From the NCBI RefSeq assembly GCF_000316515.1, contig NC_019675.1:2974001-3038000 (forward strand): DNA of 64,000 bases, written 5' to 3'. Made by a program: the position numbers and the translations under genes. The notes under the pieces are model-generated. The model ran no database searches. It saw nothing but the letters and a program-made list of their open reading frames with translations, and was not told where the DNA came from. This stretch comes from Cyanobium gracile PCC 6307. Lineage in GTDB: Bacteria; Cyanobacteriota; Cyanobacteriia; PCC-6307; Cyanobiaceae. Position 1 is the first letter of the stretch; every line of letters starts with the position of its first letter. This document shows, in pieces, positions 56,324 through 64,000 of this stretch.

Positions 56324-56937
56324 CCCGGCAGGGGGAACTGTTTCCGGCGGCCGCGGTGGCCGGCGCGCCGCCGGCCCCGTCGCTGCCCCTGTGGCGGGAG
56401 CAGCTGCTGGCCTGGCAGGCCCGTCTCGCCGACCACCAGGCGCCGCTCTACGCCGCCACCGGTGCCGCTGCCGCTGCCGCCGCCCCCCTCCAGCAGGGTC
56501 AGCTCTTCCCCGTCCCCGCCGACCCCGGCGATCCCTTTGCGCAGGCGCGGCGCCTCGATCCCCTCAGCCTCAGCCCCCAGAGCCTGTCCTTCTGGCGCTG
56601 GCCCCGGCTGCCCCAGCGGGGGGCTGCTCTGTATCTGGTGATGGATCGCCCGCCGCAGTTGGCGCTCCCCCTGCTGCTCTATGTCGGTGAGACCGGCCGG
56701 GCTGACCAGCGCTGGAAGGGCGACCACGACTGCAAGGACTACCTGGCGGCCTACGGCGAGGCCCTGGCGCGGGCGGGTCTGGAGGCGCGGCCGAGCATCC
56801 GCTTCTGGTCGGACGTGCCGGCGGCGGTCGCCCCGCGCCGGGCCCTGGAGCAGGCCCTGATCCGGCGCTGGCTGCCCCCCTTCAACAAGGAGACGCGGGA
56901 CCGCTGGGCCACCCCGTTCACGGCCGATCCCGCCTGA
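56320..56937 (+). CDS. GIY-YIG-like nuclease-fold protein
   Basis: The 205-residue protein has an Ala/Pro-rich N-terminal half and a C-terminal GIY-YIG-like domain: LYLVMD, then LLLYVGETGRADQRWKGDHDCKDYL, and ALEQALIRRWLPPFNKETR with the Glu and Asn positions of the family. The GIY triplet is not preserved, so activity is uncertain. It follows the helix-hairpin-helix gene by a 4-bp overlap. Confidence 0.75.
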   Translation: MTRQGELFPAAAVAGAPPAPSLPLWREQLLAWQARLADHQAPLYAATGAAAAAAAPLQQGQLFPVPADPGDPFAQARRLDPLSLSPQSLSFWRWPRLPQRGAALYLVMDRPPQLALPLLLYVGETGRADQRWKGDHDCKDYLAAYGEALARAGLEARPSIRFWSDVPAAVAPRRALEQALIRRWLPPFNKETRDRWATPFTADPA

Positions 56938-56985
56938 ACGCCAGGGCGGCGCTGGCTACGATCACGGGCCGCCTGCGCTGGGTCC

Positions 56986-58488
56986 ATGGAGTTTCGCTGT
57001 CTTGCCGTTGACCGGGACGGCCAACGTCCGCTCACCGAGAGCTGGACGGGGGACACCCTGGTGGTGGGGCTGTTCGCCGGCGGCGGCGGCGGTGGGCGGG
57101 ACCTGGTCGAAGAGCTGGTGGGAGAAGCCCTCGAGGGCTGGCTGCAGCGCCGCCGCTTCGAGGCCAAGAGTGGCCAGTCCCTCACCCTGGAGCGGCCAGG
57201 CGCCATCCCGGCCACGCTGATCCTGGTGGGCCTGGGGGATCCGGCCGAGTTCGGCCTCGACGCCCTGCGCCAGGCCGGAGCCGGTGCGGCCCGCACGGCC
57301 GCCAGCGCCGGCGCCGAGCAGCTCGGACTCTGGTTCCCCCTGGAGGGGCTCGAGCCGGCGGCGGCGGCGGCGGCCATGGCGGAGGCGGTGCGGCTCGGCC
57401 TCTACGACGACCAGCGCTTCAAGAGCGAGGCCGAGCCCCGCTCCCTGCCGGGCCAGGTGACCCTGCTGGGGTTGGCGGAGAGCGCCGCGGCGGGCCTGGC
57501 CCATGTGGCGGCCACCTGCAGCGGCGTGGAACTGGCCCGGCGGCTGGTGGCGGCTCCGCCCAACAAGGCGACCCCCCAGTCGCTGGCCGATGAGGCCGCC
57601 GCCATCGCCGACGCCTTCGGGCTCGAGCTCAAGGTGCTGGAGCGGGCCGACTGCGAAGCCCTCGGCATGGGGGCCTTTCTGGGGGTGGCCCAGGGCTCCG
57701 ATCTGCCCCCCAAGTTCATCCATCTCACCTACCGGCCCGTCGGGCCGGTGACCCGGCGGGTGGTGCTGGTGGGCAAGGGGCTCACCTTCGATTCCGGCGG
57801 TTACAACCTCAAGACCGCCGGCTCCCAGATCGAGATGATGAAGTACGACATGGGCGGCAGCGCCGCCGTGCTGGGGGCGGCCCGCGCCATCGCCGAGATC
57901 CGTCCCGCCGGCCTGGAGGTGCATGTGATCGTGGCCAGTTGCGAAAACATGATCAGTGGCGGCGCCATCCACCCGGGTGACGTGCTCACCGCCTCCAACG
58001 GCAAGACGATCGAGATCAACAACACCGACGCGGAGGGGCGTCTCACCCTGGCCGATGCCCTCGTCTACGCCTGCGGCCTGGAGCCCGATGCCATCGTCGA
58101 TCTCGCCACCCTCACCGGCGCCTGCGTGATCGCCCTGGGCGAGGAGATCGCCGGACTCTGGTCCCCCAGTGACGGCCTGGCCGAGGCCCTGCTCGCTGCC
58201 GGCACGGCCGGTGGCGAGGCCCTCTGGCGCATGCCCCTGCGCGGCTCCTACAGGAAGGGGCTCAAGAGCCACGTCGCCGACATGAAGAACACCGGCCCGC
58301 GGCCGGGGGGCTCGATCACCGCCGCCCTCTTCCTGCAGGACTTCGTCACCCGGGGGCTGCCCTGGGCCCACCTCGACATCGCCGGCACCGTCTGGAGCGA
58401 CAAGGCGAGGGGGCTGGATCCGGCGGGGGCCACCGGCTTCGGTGTACGCACCCTGGTGGCCTGGCTGGTGGCCGGCGCCGCGGCCTGA
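56986..58488 (+). CDS. pepA: Leucyl aminopeptidase
   Basis: PepA is a cytosolic two-metal aminopeptidase. The 500-residue sequence shows VGKGLTFDSGGYNLK, MKYDMGGSAAVLGA and the signature NTDAEGRLTLADAL, plus PPNKATPQSLADEA. ATG at 56986 (MEFRCLAVDRDG) starts the N-terminal domain. Length normal. Confidence 0.96.
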   Translation: MEFRCLAVDRDGQRPLTESWTGDTLVVGLFAGGGGGGRDLVEELVGEALEGWLQRRRFEAKSGQSLTLERPGAIPATLILVGLGDPAEFGLDALRQAGAGAARTAASAGAEQLGLWFPLEGLEPAAAAAAMAEAVRLGLYDDQRFKSEAEPRSLPGQVTLLGLAESAAAGLAHVAATCSGVELARRLVAAPPNKATPQSLADEAAAIADAFGLELKVLERADCEALGMGAFLGVAQGSDLPPKFIHLTYRPVGPVTRRVVLVGKGLTFDSGGYNLKTAGSQIEMMKYDMGGSAAVLGAARAIAEIRPAGLEVHVIVASCENMISGGAIHPGDVLTASNGKTIEINNTDAEGRLTLADALVYACGLEPDAIVDLATLTGACVIALGEEIAGLWSPSDGLAEALLAAGTAGGEALWRMPLRGSYRKGLKSHVADMKNTGPRPGGSITAALFLQDFVTRGLPWAHLDIAGTVWSDKARGLDPAGATGFGVRTLVAWLVAGAAA

Positions 58489-58572
58489 ACGGCGAGGCCG
58501 CCGTCCCCGGCGGCTTTGGCGGCCGAAGTCTGCCGCCTAGGTTTGCTCCCAGACCAGACAACGCATCGCCCC

Positions 58573-58848
58573 ATGGCCGTTCACAAGATCCGCTGGTACG
58601 TGAAGGCCCAGCTGGGTGTGCTCCTTCTCCCCGCCGGACTCTGTCTCTTCGGAGAGGGGGTGATCCGCAAGGGCATCCAGACCTGGTCGGCCCTGGCGGC
58701 GGCGGCCGACCAGGGCCACGCTCTGCCGGAGGCCGGCCCCTGGGTCTGGTATGGGGCCCTCGGCCTGATCCTGATCAACGCCGGTGTGGGGCTGATGGTC
58801 GAGAGCGGCCTGCTGCGCGGCTATCCCCGCACCCCGCCCCGGGCCTGA
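58573..58848 (+). CDS. 91-residue hypothetical membrane protein
   Basis: The protein has two hydrophobic segments (VLLLPAGLCLFGEGVI and YGALGLILINAGVGLMV) around a polar loop, and starts MAVHKIRWYVKAQLG. It resembles small cyanobacterial membrane proteins of unknown role. It follows pepA by 84 bp. Confidence 0.7.
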   Translation: MAVHKIRWYVKAQLGVLLLPAGLCLFGEGVIRKGIQTWSALAAAADQGHALPEAGPWVWYGALGLILINAGVGLMVESGLLRGYPRTPPRA

Positions 58849-58856
58849 GCCAGCGG

Positions 58857-59060
58857 TCAGACCGCCACCGGTTCGGTGTCACCCCGGCCGGGGATGTGGG
58901 CGTGCAGTTCGGCGGGGGATTCGAGACGGTGGATCTGCCAGGTGGCCTTGTCGCCGCAAGTCGCCTGCAGTTTGTCGAGGTCGTCGGACGCCTGCCTGGG
59001 GCTCGCGTAGGGCCCGATGTGGCGCGTCTGCAGACCGTCCCGGATGGTCAGCAGATACAT
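58857..59060 (-). CDS. 67-residue hypothetical protein
   Basis: The small soluble protein reads MYLLTIRDGLQTRHIGPYASPRQASDDLDKLQATCG, a pattern I recall from small picocyanobacterial proteins with unknown role. ATG at 59060 is the only reasonable start. It is convergent with the preceding membrane protein gene. Confidence 0.65.
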   Translation of the reverse strand: MYLLTIRDGLQTRHIGPYASPRQASDDLDKLQATCGDKATWQIHRLESPAELHAHIPGRGDTEPVAV

Positions 59061-59211
59061 ACAGAGGCCCTCCGTTGATGAAGCAAACGCTAAGGCATTT
59101 TCCCGGCCGGAACAGGGGGGAAGGGCCGTGCGGTTTCCCCGGCGTGTGATCGGCAGCACAACGGATGCAGTCCCTGCTAGGGAACCAGGCTGGGGGGCAG
59201 CGGCGATGGGC

Positions 59212-59838
59212 TCAGCTGCCCTTCCAGCGCTGGCTGGTGCGGGCCCGGCGTCCCCAGACCGCGTCCAGGCGCCGGTCGCGGCCGCAGGACCAGCGGTAGT
59301 AGTTGTACCGGACGCCATTGCGCTTGGCGTAGTTCTGGTGGTAGCCCTCCGCCGGCCAGAACTTCGCCAGGGGCCGGATCGCCACCTTGATCGCCGCCGC
59401 CGGCTTGCCCAGTTCCCGGGCGGCCGCCACCAGGCTGTTGCGGGCCTCCACGGCCTGGTTGGCGCTGGTGGTGAAGATCACGGGCCGGTAGGAATCGCCG
59501 CGGTCGCAGAACTGGCCACCGCCGTCGAGGGGATCGATGTTGCGCCAGTAGGCCCTCAGCAGGGTGTCGTAGCGGATCTCGGTGTTGTCGAAGCGCACCC
59601 GGACCACCTCCTGGTGGCCGGTTCCCCCGGCCGAGACCTGCCGGTAGGTGGGGTTGGCCCCCTTGCCGCCGCTGTAGCCGCTCTCCACGTCGAGGACCCC
59701 GGGGAGTACCTCCAGATCGTGCTCCAGGCACCAGAAACAGCCGCCGGCCAGCACGGCCTCCTCGGTGGCCGCCAGGGCTGGGGCCACCGGCCCGCCGAGG
59801 GCCAGCAGCAGGCCAAGCACCAGGGCGATCAATCGCAT
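59212..59838 (-). CDS. msrA: Peptide-methionine (S)-S-oxide reductase, with signal peptide
   Basis: MsrA repairs oxidised methionines. The catalytic Cys lies in [13 protein letters not shown], and [28 protein letters not shown] and [11 protein letters not shown] are family segments. The 208-residue protein begins with a hydrophobic signal ([22 protein letters not shown]), so it is probably in the periplasm or thylakoid lumen. It overlaps the end of lpxB by 10 bp. Confidence 0.94.
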   Translation of the reverse strand: MRLIALVLGLLLALGGPVAPALAATEEAVLAGGCFWCLEHDLEVLPGVLDVESGYSGGKGANPTYRQVSAGGTGHQEVVRVRFDNTEIRYDTLLRAYWRNIDPLDGGGQFCDRGDSYRPVIFTTSANQAVEARNSLVAAARELGKPAAAIKVAIRPLAKFWPAEGYHQNYAKRNGVRYNYYRWSCGRDRRLDAVWGRRARTSQRWKGS

Positions 59839-61028
59839 GGGGGGTGTCCCGGGAAGGGTTCCAGAATCGCCGCGGCGGCCCGGCGGGTGACGCCCGGCTC
59901 ACCGAGCTTCTGCCTGAGACGAACGTAGCCCTCCAGCACCCGCTCCCGCGCCCCGGAGGCCGGATCGAACAGGGGCAGCAGGGCCGTCAGGATGGCGTCC
60001 GGGGTGAAAGCGTCCTGGAGCAGTTCCGGCACGAGCCGTTCCCCCAGCACCAGGTTCACCGGGGAAATGTGGGCCACGTTGAAGTGGATCACATGTTTCG
60101 CCAGGAACGCCGTGGGCCGGCTCACCCGGTAGCCGGTCACCTGGGGCACCCCCCGCAGGGCCAGTTCCAGGTTGGCGGTGCCGGATTTGGTCAGGGCGGC
60201 ATCGGCCGCGGCACAGAGCAGGGGCCGCAGGGCATCGGCCTCACCGGCCGGGATCACCCGCACGGCGGTGGCCCCGGCGGCCTCCATGGCGTGCTGCAGG
60301 GCCGTCTCGAACCCCGTCAGGCCGGCGGGAAGCAGCACCTGCAGGTCGGGATGCTGCCGCTGCAGCAGGGCGACCGCGGCGGCCATGGGCGGCAGCACGT
60401 AGCGCAGCTCCTGCCGCCGCGAGGCGGGCAGCAGCAGCAGCACCGGCGCCTCCTGGGGCAGGCCCAGCCGCGCTCGGGCCTCCTGGCGCGAGGGTTGTTG
60501 CTGGAGGGTGTCGATCAGGGGATGGCCCACCCAGGTGACCTGGGCGCCGCGTGCGGCGTAGAAGCTGGCCTCCTCCGGGAAGATCGCCAGGATGCGGTCG
60601 GTGAAGCCGATCAGCCGGGTGGTGCCACCGTCGCCGAGGCGGAAGGCCCATTCCTGGGGAGCGATGTAATAGGTGATCGGCACCTGGGGGTAGAGCCGCC
60701 GCAGGCGCAGGCCCAGGTTCACGTTGGCCCCCATGTAGTCGATCAGAACCACGGCGTCGGGGGGGTGCTGCTTCAGCCAGCGGCGCACCCTGGCCTGCAG
60801 CTTGAGGGTGGGAATGACCAGCGGGATCGGTTCCCACAGGCCGATCGCCCCGAGCTTGGTGGTGTCCGCCAGCAGCCGGGCCCCCGCCCGTTCCATGCGG
60901 CTTCCGCCGAGGGCCACCACGTCCAGGGGCAGCGACCGGCGGGCGGCCTCCTCGTGCAGGGCCTGGACCAGCAGGGATCCCTGCAGATCACCGGAGACCT
61001 CTCCGGTGCTGACCAGCAGTCGCACCAT
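59829..61028 (-). CDS. lpxB: Lipid-A-disaccharide synthase
   Basis: LpxB joins UDP-diacylglucosamine and lipid X to make the lipid A disaccharide. The 399-residue protein begins [17 protein letters not shown] and includes [43 protein letters not shown] and [15 protein letters not shown], all family hallmarks. Its ATG overlaps the lpxA stop as ATGA. Confidence 0.95.
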   Translation of the reverse strand: MVRLLVSTGEVSGDLQGSLLVQALHEEAARRSLPLDVVALGGSRMERAGARLLADTTKLGAIGLWEPIPLVIPTLKLQARVRRWLKQHPPDAVVLIDYMGANVNLGLRLRRLYPQVPITYYIAPQEWAFRLGDGGTTRLIGFTDRILAIFPEEASFYAARGAQVTWVGHPLIDTLQQQPSRQEARARLGLPQEAPVLLLLPASRRQELRYVLPPMAAAVALLQRQHPDLQVLLPAGLTGFETALQHAMEAAGATAVRVIPAGEADALRPLLCAAADAALTKSGTANLELALRGVPQVTGYRVSRPTAFLAKHVIHFNVAHISPVNLVLGERLVPELLQDAFTPDAILTALLPLFDPASGARERVLEGYVRLRQKLGEPGVTRRAAAAILEPFPGHPPCD

Positions 61029-61849
61029 CAGCGCTGGGCCGGCAGCGGTCCGCGCCGGCCCGGCCCCACCGACGCCTCCAGGAAGGCGCACAGCTCATCG
61101 GCCGCGGCCAGCAGGGGCCGCTCCCGGGCCTGGCGCAGGGCGGCGGCCAGCACCAGATCGCTGCGGTAGATGAGGGTCCAGAGATCCTGGAGCTGGCGGA
61201 ACTGGGCGCCGTCGTCGAGCTGGGCCATGCCGCTGCGGCGCAGCCCGACCCGGTTCAGTCCCCGGATGCGGCCGGGGTGGCCCTCCACCGTCATGAACGG
61301 GGGCACGTCCCGGTCGATGCGGCTCATGCCGCCCACCATCGCCAGGCTGCCGATGTGGACGAACTGGTGGATGCCGAGCACCCCGCCGATCACGGCGCGC
61401 TCGCCGATCACCACGTGGCCCGCGACCGCGACTCCGTTGGCGATGACGATGCGGTCGGCCAGCTGGCAGTTGTGGCCGATGTGGCTGTAGGCCATCAGCA
61501 GATTGCCGTTGCCCAGGACAGTGCTCTCCCCTTCGGCGGTGGCGCGGTTGATGGTGACGCACTCCCGGATCGTGTTCTCATCGCCCATCACCACTTCGGT
61601 GGGGGCGCCGCCGTACTTGAGGTCCTGGGGTTCGAGGCCGATGCAGGCCCCCGGGAAGATCCGGTTGCCCTTGCCCATCCGCACCCGCCCGTCGATCACC
61701 ACGTGGGGACCGATGCGACTGCCCTCGCCGATCTCCACCTCCGGACCGATCACGGCATAGGGCCCGATCTCCACGCCGGAACCCAGCCGGGCCCTCGGAT
61801 CTACCAGGGCCGTGGGATGGACGGATGTCGTCATGGCTGCACTCGACAT
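61028..61849 (-). CDS. lpxA: UDP-N-acetylglucosamine acyltransferase
   Basis: LpxA transfers the first acyl chain in lipid A synthesis. The 273-residue protein has many hexapeptide repeats ([27 protein letters not shown]), the catalytic His in [13 protein letters not shown], and [11 protein letters not shown]. Two ATGs, 61849 and 61834, are possible starts. It is coupled to lpxB downstream and lies 4 bp from fabZ. Confidence 0.95.
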   Translation of the reverse strand: MSSAAMTTSVHPTALVDPRARLGSGVEIGPYAVIGPEVEIGEGSRIGPHVVIDGRVRMGKGNRIFPGACIGLEPQDLKYGGAPTEVVMGDENTIRECVTINRATAEGESTVLGNGNLLMAYSHIGHNCQLADRIVIANGVAVAGHVVIGERAVIGGVLGIHQFVHIGSLAMVGGMSRIDRDVPPFMTVEGHPGRIRGLNRVGLRRSGMAQLDDGAQFRQLQDLWTLIYRSDLVLAAALRQARERPLLAAADELCAFLEASVGPGRRGPLPAQR

Positions 61850-61853
61850 CGCG

Positions 61854-62375
61854 TCAGTCCACGAGCGAGAACATCAGCTCGCCCGAGCAGACGCGCTCGC
61901 CATCGACCGTGGCGGTGGCGTGCACCTTGCCGAAGCGCTTGCGCTTGAGGCTGAGCAGTTCGCACGTGATCAGCAACTGGTCGCCGGGCACGACGGGCCG
62001 GCGGAAGCGGACGCCGTCAATGCCGGCGAAAACGAACAGGCCCTTGGGCAGATCGGGCATCTGGGTGACGATCAGCCCCCCCACCTGGGCCATGGCCTCG
62101 ACGATCAGGACGCCTGGCATCAGGGGCCGGCCGGGGAAATGGCCCTGGAACTGGGGCTCGTTGAAGGTGACGTTCTTGAGGGCCACCGCCCGCTGGCCGG
62201 GGACGTACTCCACCACCCGATCCACCAGGGCGAAGGGATAGCGGTGGGGGAGCAGGTTGAGGATCTGTTCGCTGCTGAGCACCACGGCCCGGGCCGTGTC
62301 CGCTGCGGGGCCAGCGGGCGTGGCGTGGGATGCGGCCGAGGCGGCCTCGGGAGCGGCGGAGGGAAGAACGGTCAA
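61854..62375 (-). CDS. fabZ: 3-hydroxyacyl-ACP dehydratase FabZ
   Basis: FabZ removes water in fatty acid elongation. The family sequence starts at [17 protein letters not shown]; the catalytic His and Glu are in [26 protein letters not shown]. The N-terminal 35 residues are Ala/Pro-rich and may not be real. The annotated start is TTG at 62375, 4 bp after the lpxC stop; GTG codons further in are alternatives. Confidence 0.93.
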   Translation of the reverse strand: MTVLPSAAPEAASAASHATPAGPAADTARAVVLSSEQILNLLPHRYPFALVDRVVEYVPGQRAVALKNVTFNEPQFQGHFPGRPLMPGVLIVEAMAQVGGLIVTQMPDLPKGLFVFAGIDGVRFRRPVVPGDQLLITCELLSLKRKRFGKVHATATVDGERVCSGELMFSLVD

Positions 62376-62379
62376 GGAT

Positions 62380-63252
62380 TCAGTGGGTCGGTACGGGTAC
62401 GGTCAGGTGGGGCGCCTGGGCCGCAAGGGCCGCGGCCATGGCGGTGTGCAGGCCATGGGAACCGCGGTAGGCAAAGACATGGGCCCGCGGCAGGCCCACC
62501 AACGCCAGATCTCCCAGCAGGTCCAGCAGCTTATGGCGCACCGGTTCGTCGGCGAAGCGCAGGGGCGGATTCAGCCAGTCGTCTCCATCACAGACCAGGG
62601 CGTTGTCGAGGGCGCCGCCGCGGATCAGGCCCGCGGCCAGCAGCTGTTCCACCTGCTCCCGGAAGCCGAAGGTGCGGGCCGGGGCGATCTCTGCCACGAA
62701 GCGCTCCGGCGTGAGATCGAGGGCATAGAGCTGGCGGCCGATGGCCGCCTGGGGAAACTCGATCGCCGCCGCCAGGCGCAGGCGCTCGCTCGGCAGCGCC
62801 GCGACGAACCCCAGCCCCTGGCCGAGGGTGAGGGGCAGCGGCGGCAACGGGGGCTCGAGGCGCTCGCCCCGGTCGCTGAGCCCCGCCTCGGCGATCGCCT
62901 CCACCCAGGGCAGGCCGGAGCCGTCGAGCAGAGGGATCTCCTCCCCTTCCACCCACAGTTCCGCCTGGCTCACCCCGGTGCCGGCCAGGGCCGCCAGCAG
63001 ATGCTCCACCGTTGCCAGGCGGCGCTCACCCACCTGCAGGCAGGTGCACAGGCGGGTGTCACTGACCTGGGTGGGGCCGAGGCGCTGCATCGGGAGCTCC
63101 GGGGCGTCCAGCCAGCCCAGCCAGTAGCCCGGCCGCTCCGAGGGGCCGAGGCGGACCCGGGAGACGGCACCGCTGTGCAGCCCGACCCCGGAGCGCTCCA
63201 CGCTGGAGCGGAGGGTCCAGGCCTGGCGATAGTCACTGGGCCAGCTGGTCAC
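62380..63252 (-). CDS. lpxC: UDP-3-O-acyl-N-acetylglucosamine deacetylase
   Basis: LpxC is the committed zinc enzyme of lipid A synthesis. It shows [13 protein letters not shown], the zinc ligand His in [13 protein letters not shown], and [16 protein letters not shown] with the second His and the Asp. The start is GTG at 63252, overlapping the TAG stop of the Omp85 gene by one base. The length is 290 residues. Confidence 0.95.
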   Translation of the reverse strand: MTSWPSDYRQAWTLRSSVERSGVGLHSGAVSRVRLGPSERPGYWLGWLDAPELPMQRLGPTQVSDTRLCTCLQVGERRLATVEHLLAALAGTGVSQAELWVEGEEIPLLDGSGLPWVEAIAEAGLSDRGERLEPPLPPLPLTLGQGLGFVAALPSERLRLAAAIEFPQAAIGRQLYALDLTPERFVAEIAPARTFGFREQVEQLLAAGLIRGGALDNALVCDGDDWLNPPLRFADEPVRHKLLDLLGDLALVGLPRAHVFAYRGSHGLHTAMAAALAAQAPHLTVPVPTH

Positions 63253-64000
63253 TAGAACTTCCAGCCCACGCCGAGGTTGAAGCGCCACTCGCCGGTGAAG
63301 TCCTGGCTGGCCACCTCCAGGCGCAGCGGACCGACGGGGGTGGTGACGATCAGGCCGGTGCCGATCGAGAAGCCGGAGCCCGGCTTGTTGAGCAGGCCGC
63401 CGAGGTTGCCCGGCACCTTCGCCTGGCTGCCGAAGGTGGTGCCACCGTCGATGAATAGCTCGCCGCTGACGATGCTGAACAGGGGGAAGCGGTATTCGAT
63501 CGTGGCCTCGCCGAAGCTGCGGCCGACGCCCAGATCGCAGTCGAAGTAGCCCCGCACCGAGTTGCCGCCGCCCAGGCAGAAGGCCTCATAGGGCGGTAGG
63601 TCGCCGATCACCGTGCCGGCGGACACCTGGAAGGCCAGGGCCTGCTTGCAGTCCTCGGTTTCGCCGGCCTTCGGCCGGCAGCCCTTGTAGAACTTCAGCC
63701 AGCGCACCGGGATGTAGTGGGTGAAGCTGCCCCGGATCCGGTTGAAGGTGGGGGAATCGGGGCCCACCGAGAAGAACTGCTCGGTGCCGATGCTGAGGAA
63801 GTTGCCCTGGGTGGGGTTGCGGGGATCGTTCAGGGTGCTCATCGTCGCCGCCAGCCGCAGGCCCACCAGCTGGTTGCGGGCCGCGCAGTTGAAGGCCACG
63901 CAGATGAACGAACTGGTGGGGGCGGCCAGCAGCGAGGTGGCCTCGTTCGGGGTGGCCAGAGCGAAGCGGCGGGAGGTGCCCGAGAAGTCCATCGGCGTCG
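63252..64000 (-). CDS. bamA: Omp85/BamA-family outer membrane protein, C-terminal part (runs off window)
   Basis: The visible 248 residues are the end of the barrel. They include the conserved loop CLGGGNSVRGY (VRGF-type lid motif) and end in GVGWKF with a C-terminal Phe, the signal for barrel insertion. The family assembles outer membrane proteins (BamA or cyanobacterial Omp85). The N-terminus, with POTRA domains, lies outside the window. It is followed by the lpxC cluster with a one-base overlap. Confidence 0.93.
   Translation of the reverse strand, partial: TPMDFSGTSRRFALATPNEATSLLAAPTSSFICVAFNCAARNQLVGLRLAATMSTLNDPRNPTQGNFLSIGTEQFFSVGPDSPTFNRIRGSFTHYIPVRWLKFYKGCRPKAGETEDCKQALAFQVSAGTVIGDLPPYEAFCLGGGNSVRGYFDCDLGVGRSFGEATIEYRFPLFSIVSGELFIDGGTTFGSQAKVPGNLGGLLNKPGSGFSIGTGLIVTTPVGPLRLEVASQDFTGEWRFNLGVGWKF

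Overview
The window is chromosomal DNA of a high-GC picocyanobacterium of the Synechococcus/Cyanobium type. The evidence is the phycobilisome core genes (apcC, apcB, apcA, apcE with three linker repeats), a split-b ATP synthase operon (b and b'), PII (glnB) behind an exact NtcA box, queF, the System II cytochrome c maturation genes (ccsB, ccdA), and several small families largely restricted to cyanobacteria. A freshwater Cyanobium-like organism is the best guess from base composition; the sequence alone does not fix the species.

Layout. 1-4170: a tightly overlapped biotin operon on the minus strand (bioF, bioK-type esterase, bioC, bioD, a 51-residue membrane peptide, bioA running off the left edge). 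4171-11164: an accessory island of visibly lower GC. It holds an IS91-type element (tyrosine recombinase plus HUH transposase), then four attC sites delimiting three integron cassettes with no integrase gene (a CALIN-type array), then an IS481-type element. 11179-20034: core genes (a metallo-beta-lactamase/ODP-type protein, a baeRF-type protein, a Ski2-like helicase, purB, tlyA), interrupted by an Orc1/Cdc6-like AAA+ gene bracketed by two copies of the same 60-bp four-box array. 20074-24342: glnB, queF, ccsB, ccdA, ftsW. 24422-29152: the allophycocyanin core. 29302-36544: a methyltransferase, then the ATP synthase operon atp1-atpB-E-b'-F-H-A-G ending in a long hairpin. 36572-42564: a less GC-rich stretch with a Tat-exported sulfatase, a decayed GAF/HD-GYP gene, an alkyltransferase-like protein, a quinone-oxidoreductase-like enzyme and a DUF4336 protein. 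42621-58848: mixed housekeeping and conserved hypothetical genes (2OG oxygenase, ferredoxin-DUF3326 unit, peroxiredoxin, PAS-GGDEF-EAL protein, tyrS-pyrF, amine oxidase, LuxR regulator, pepA). 58857-64000: msrA and the lipid A cluster lpxC-fabZ-lpxA-lpxB behind the 3' end of an Omp85/BamA gene.

Two things stand out. The first is the 1.4-kb unit at 16025-17428: an ORC-clade ATPase with a C-terminal winged helix, with identical 8-bp boxes at identical 6/7/15-nt spacing on both sides of the gene although the DNA between boxes has diverged. The second is the integron cassette array at 6910-9991, whose attC sites have correct R''/R' boxes and extrahelical bases, and whose cargo (a PD-(D/E)XK-like protein, an unknown 374-residue protein, and a coupled two-gene HEPN-type module) looks like defence or toxin-antitoxin material. 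All coordinates and motifs were read by eye; family names are recognition from sequence, not database results.
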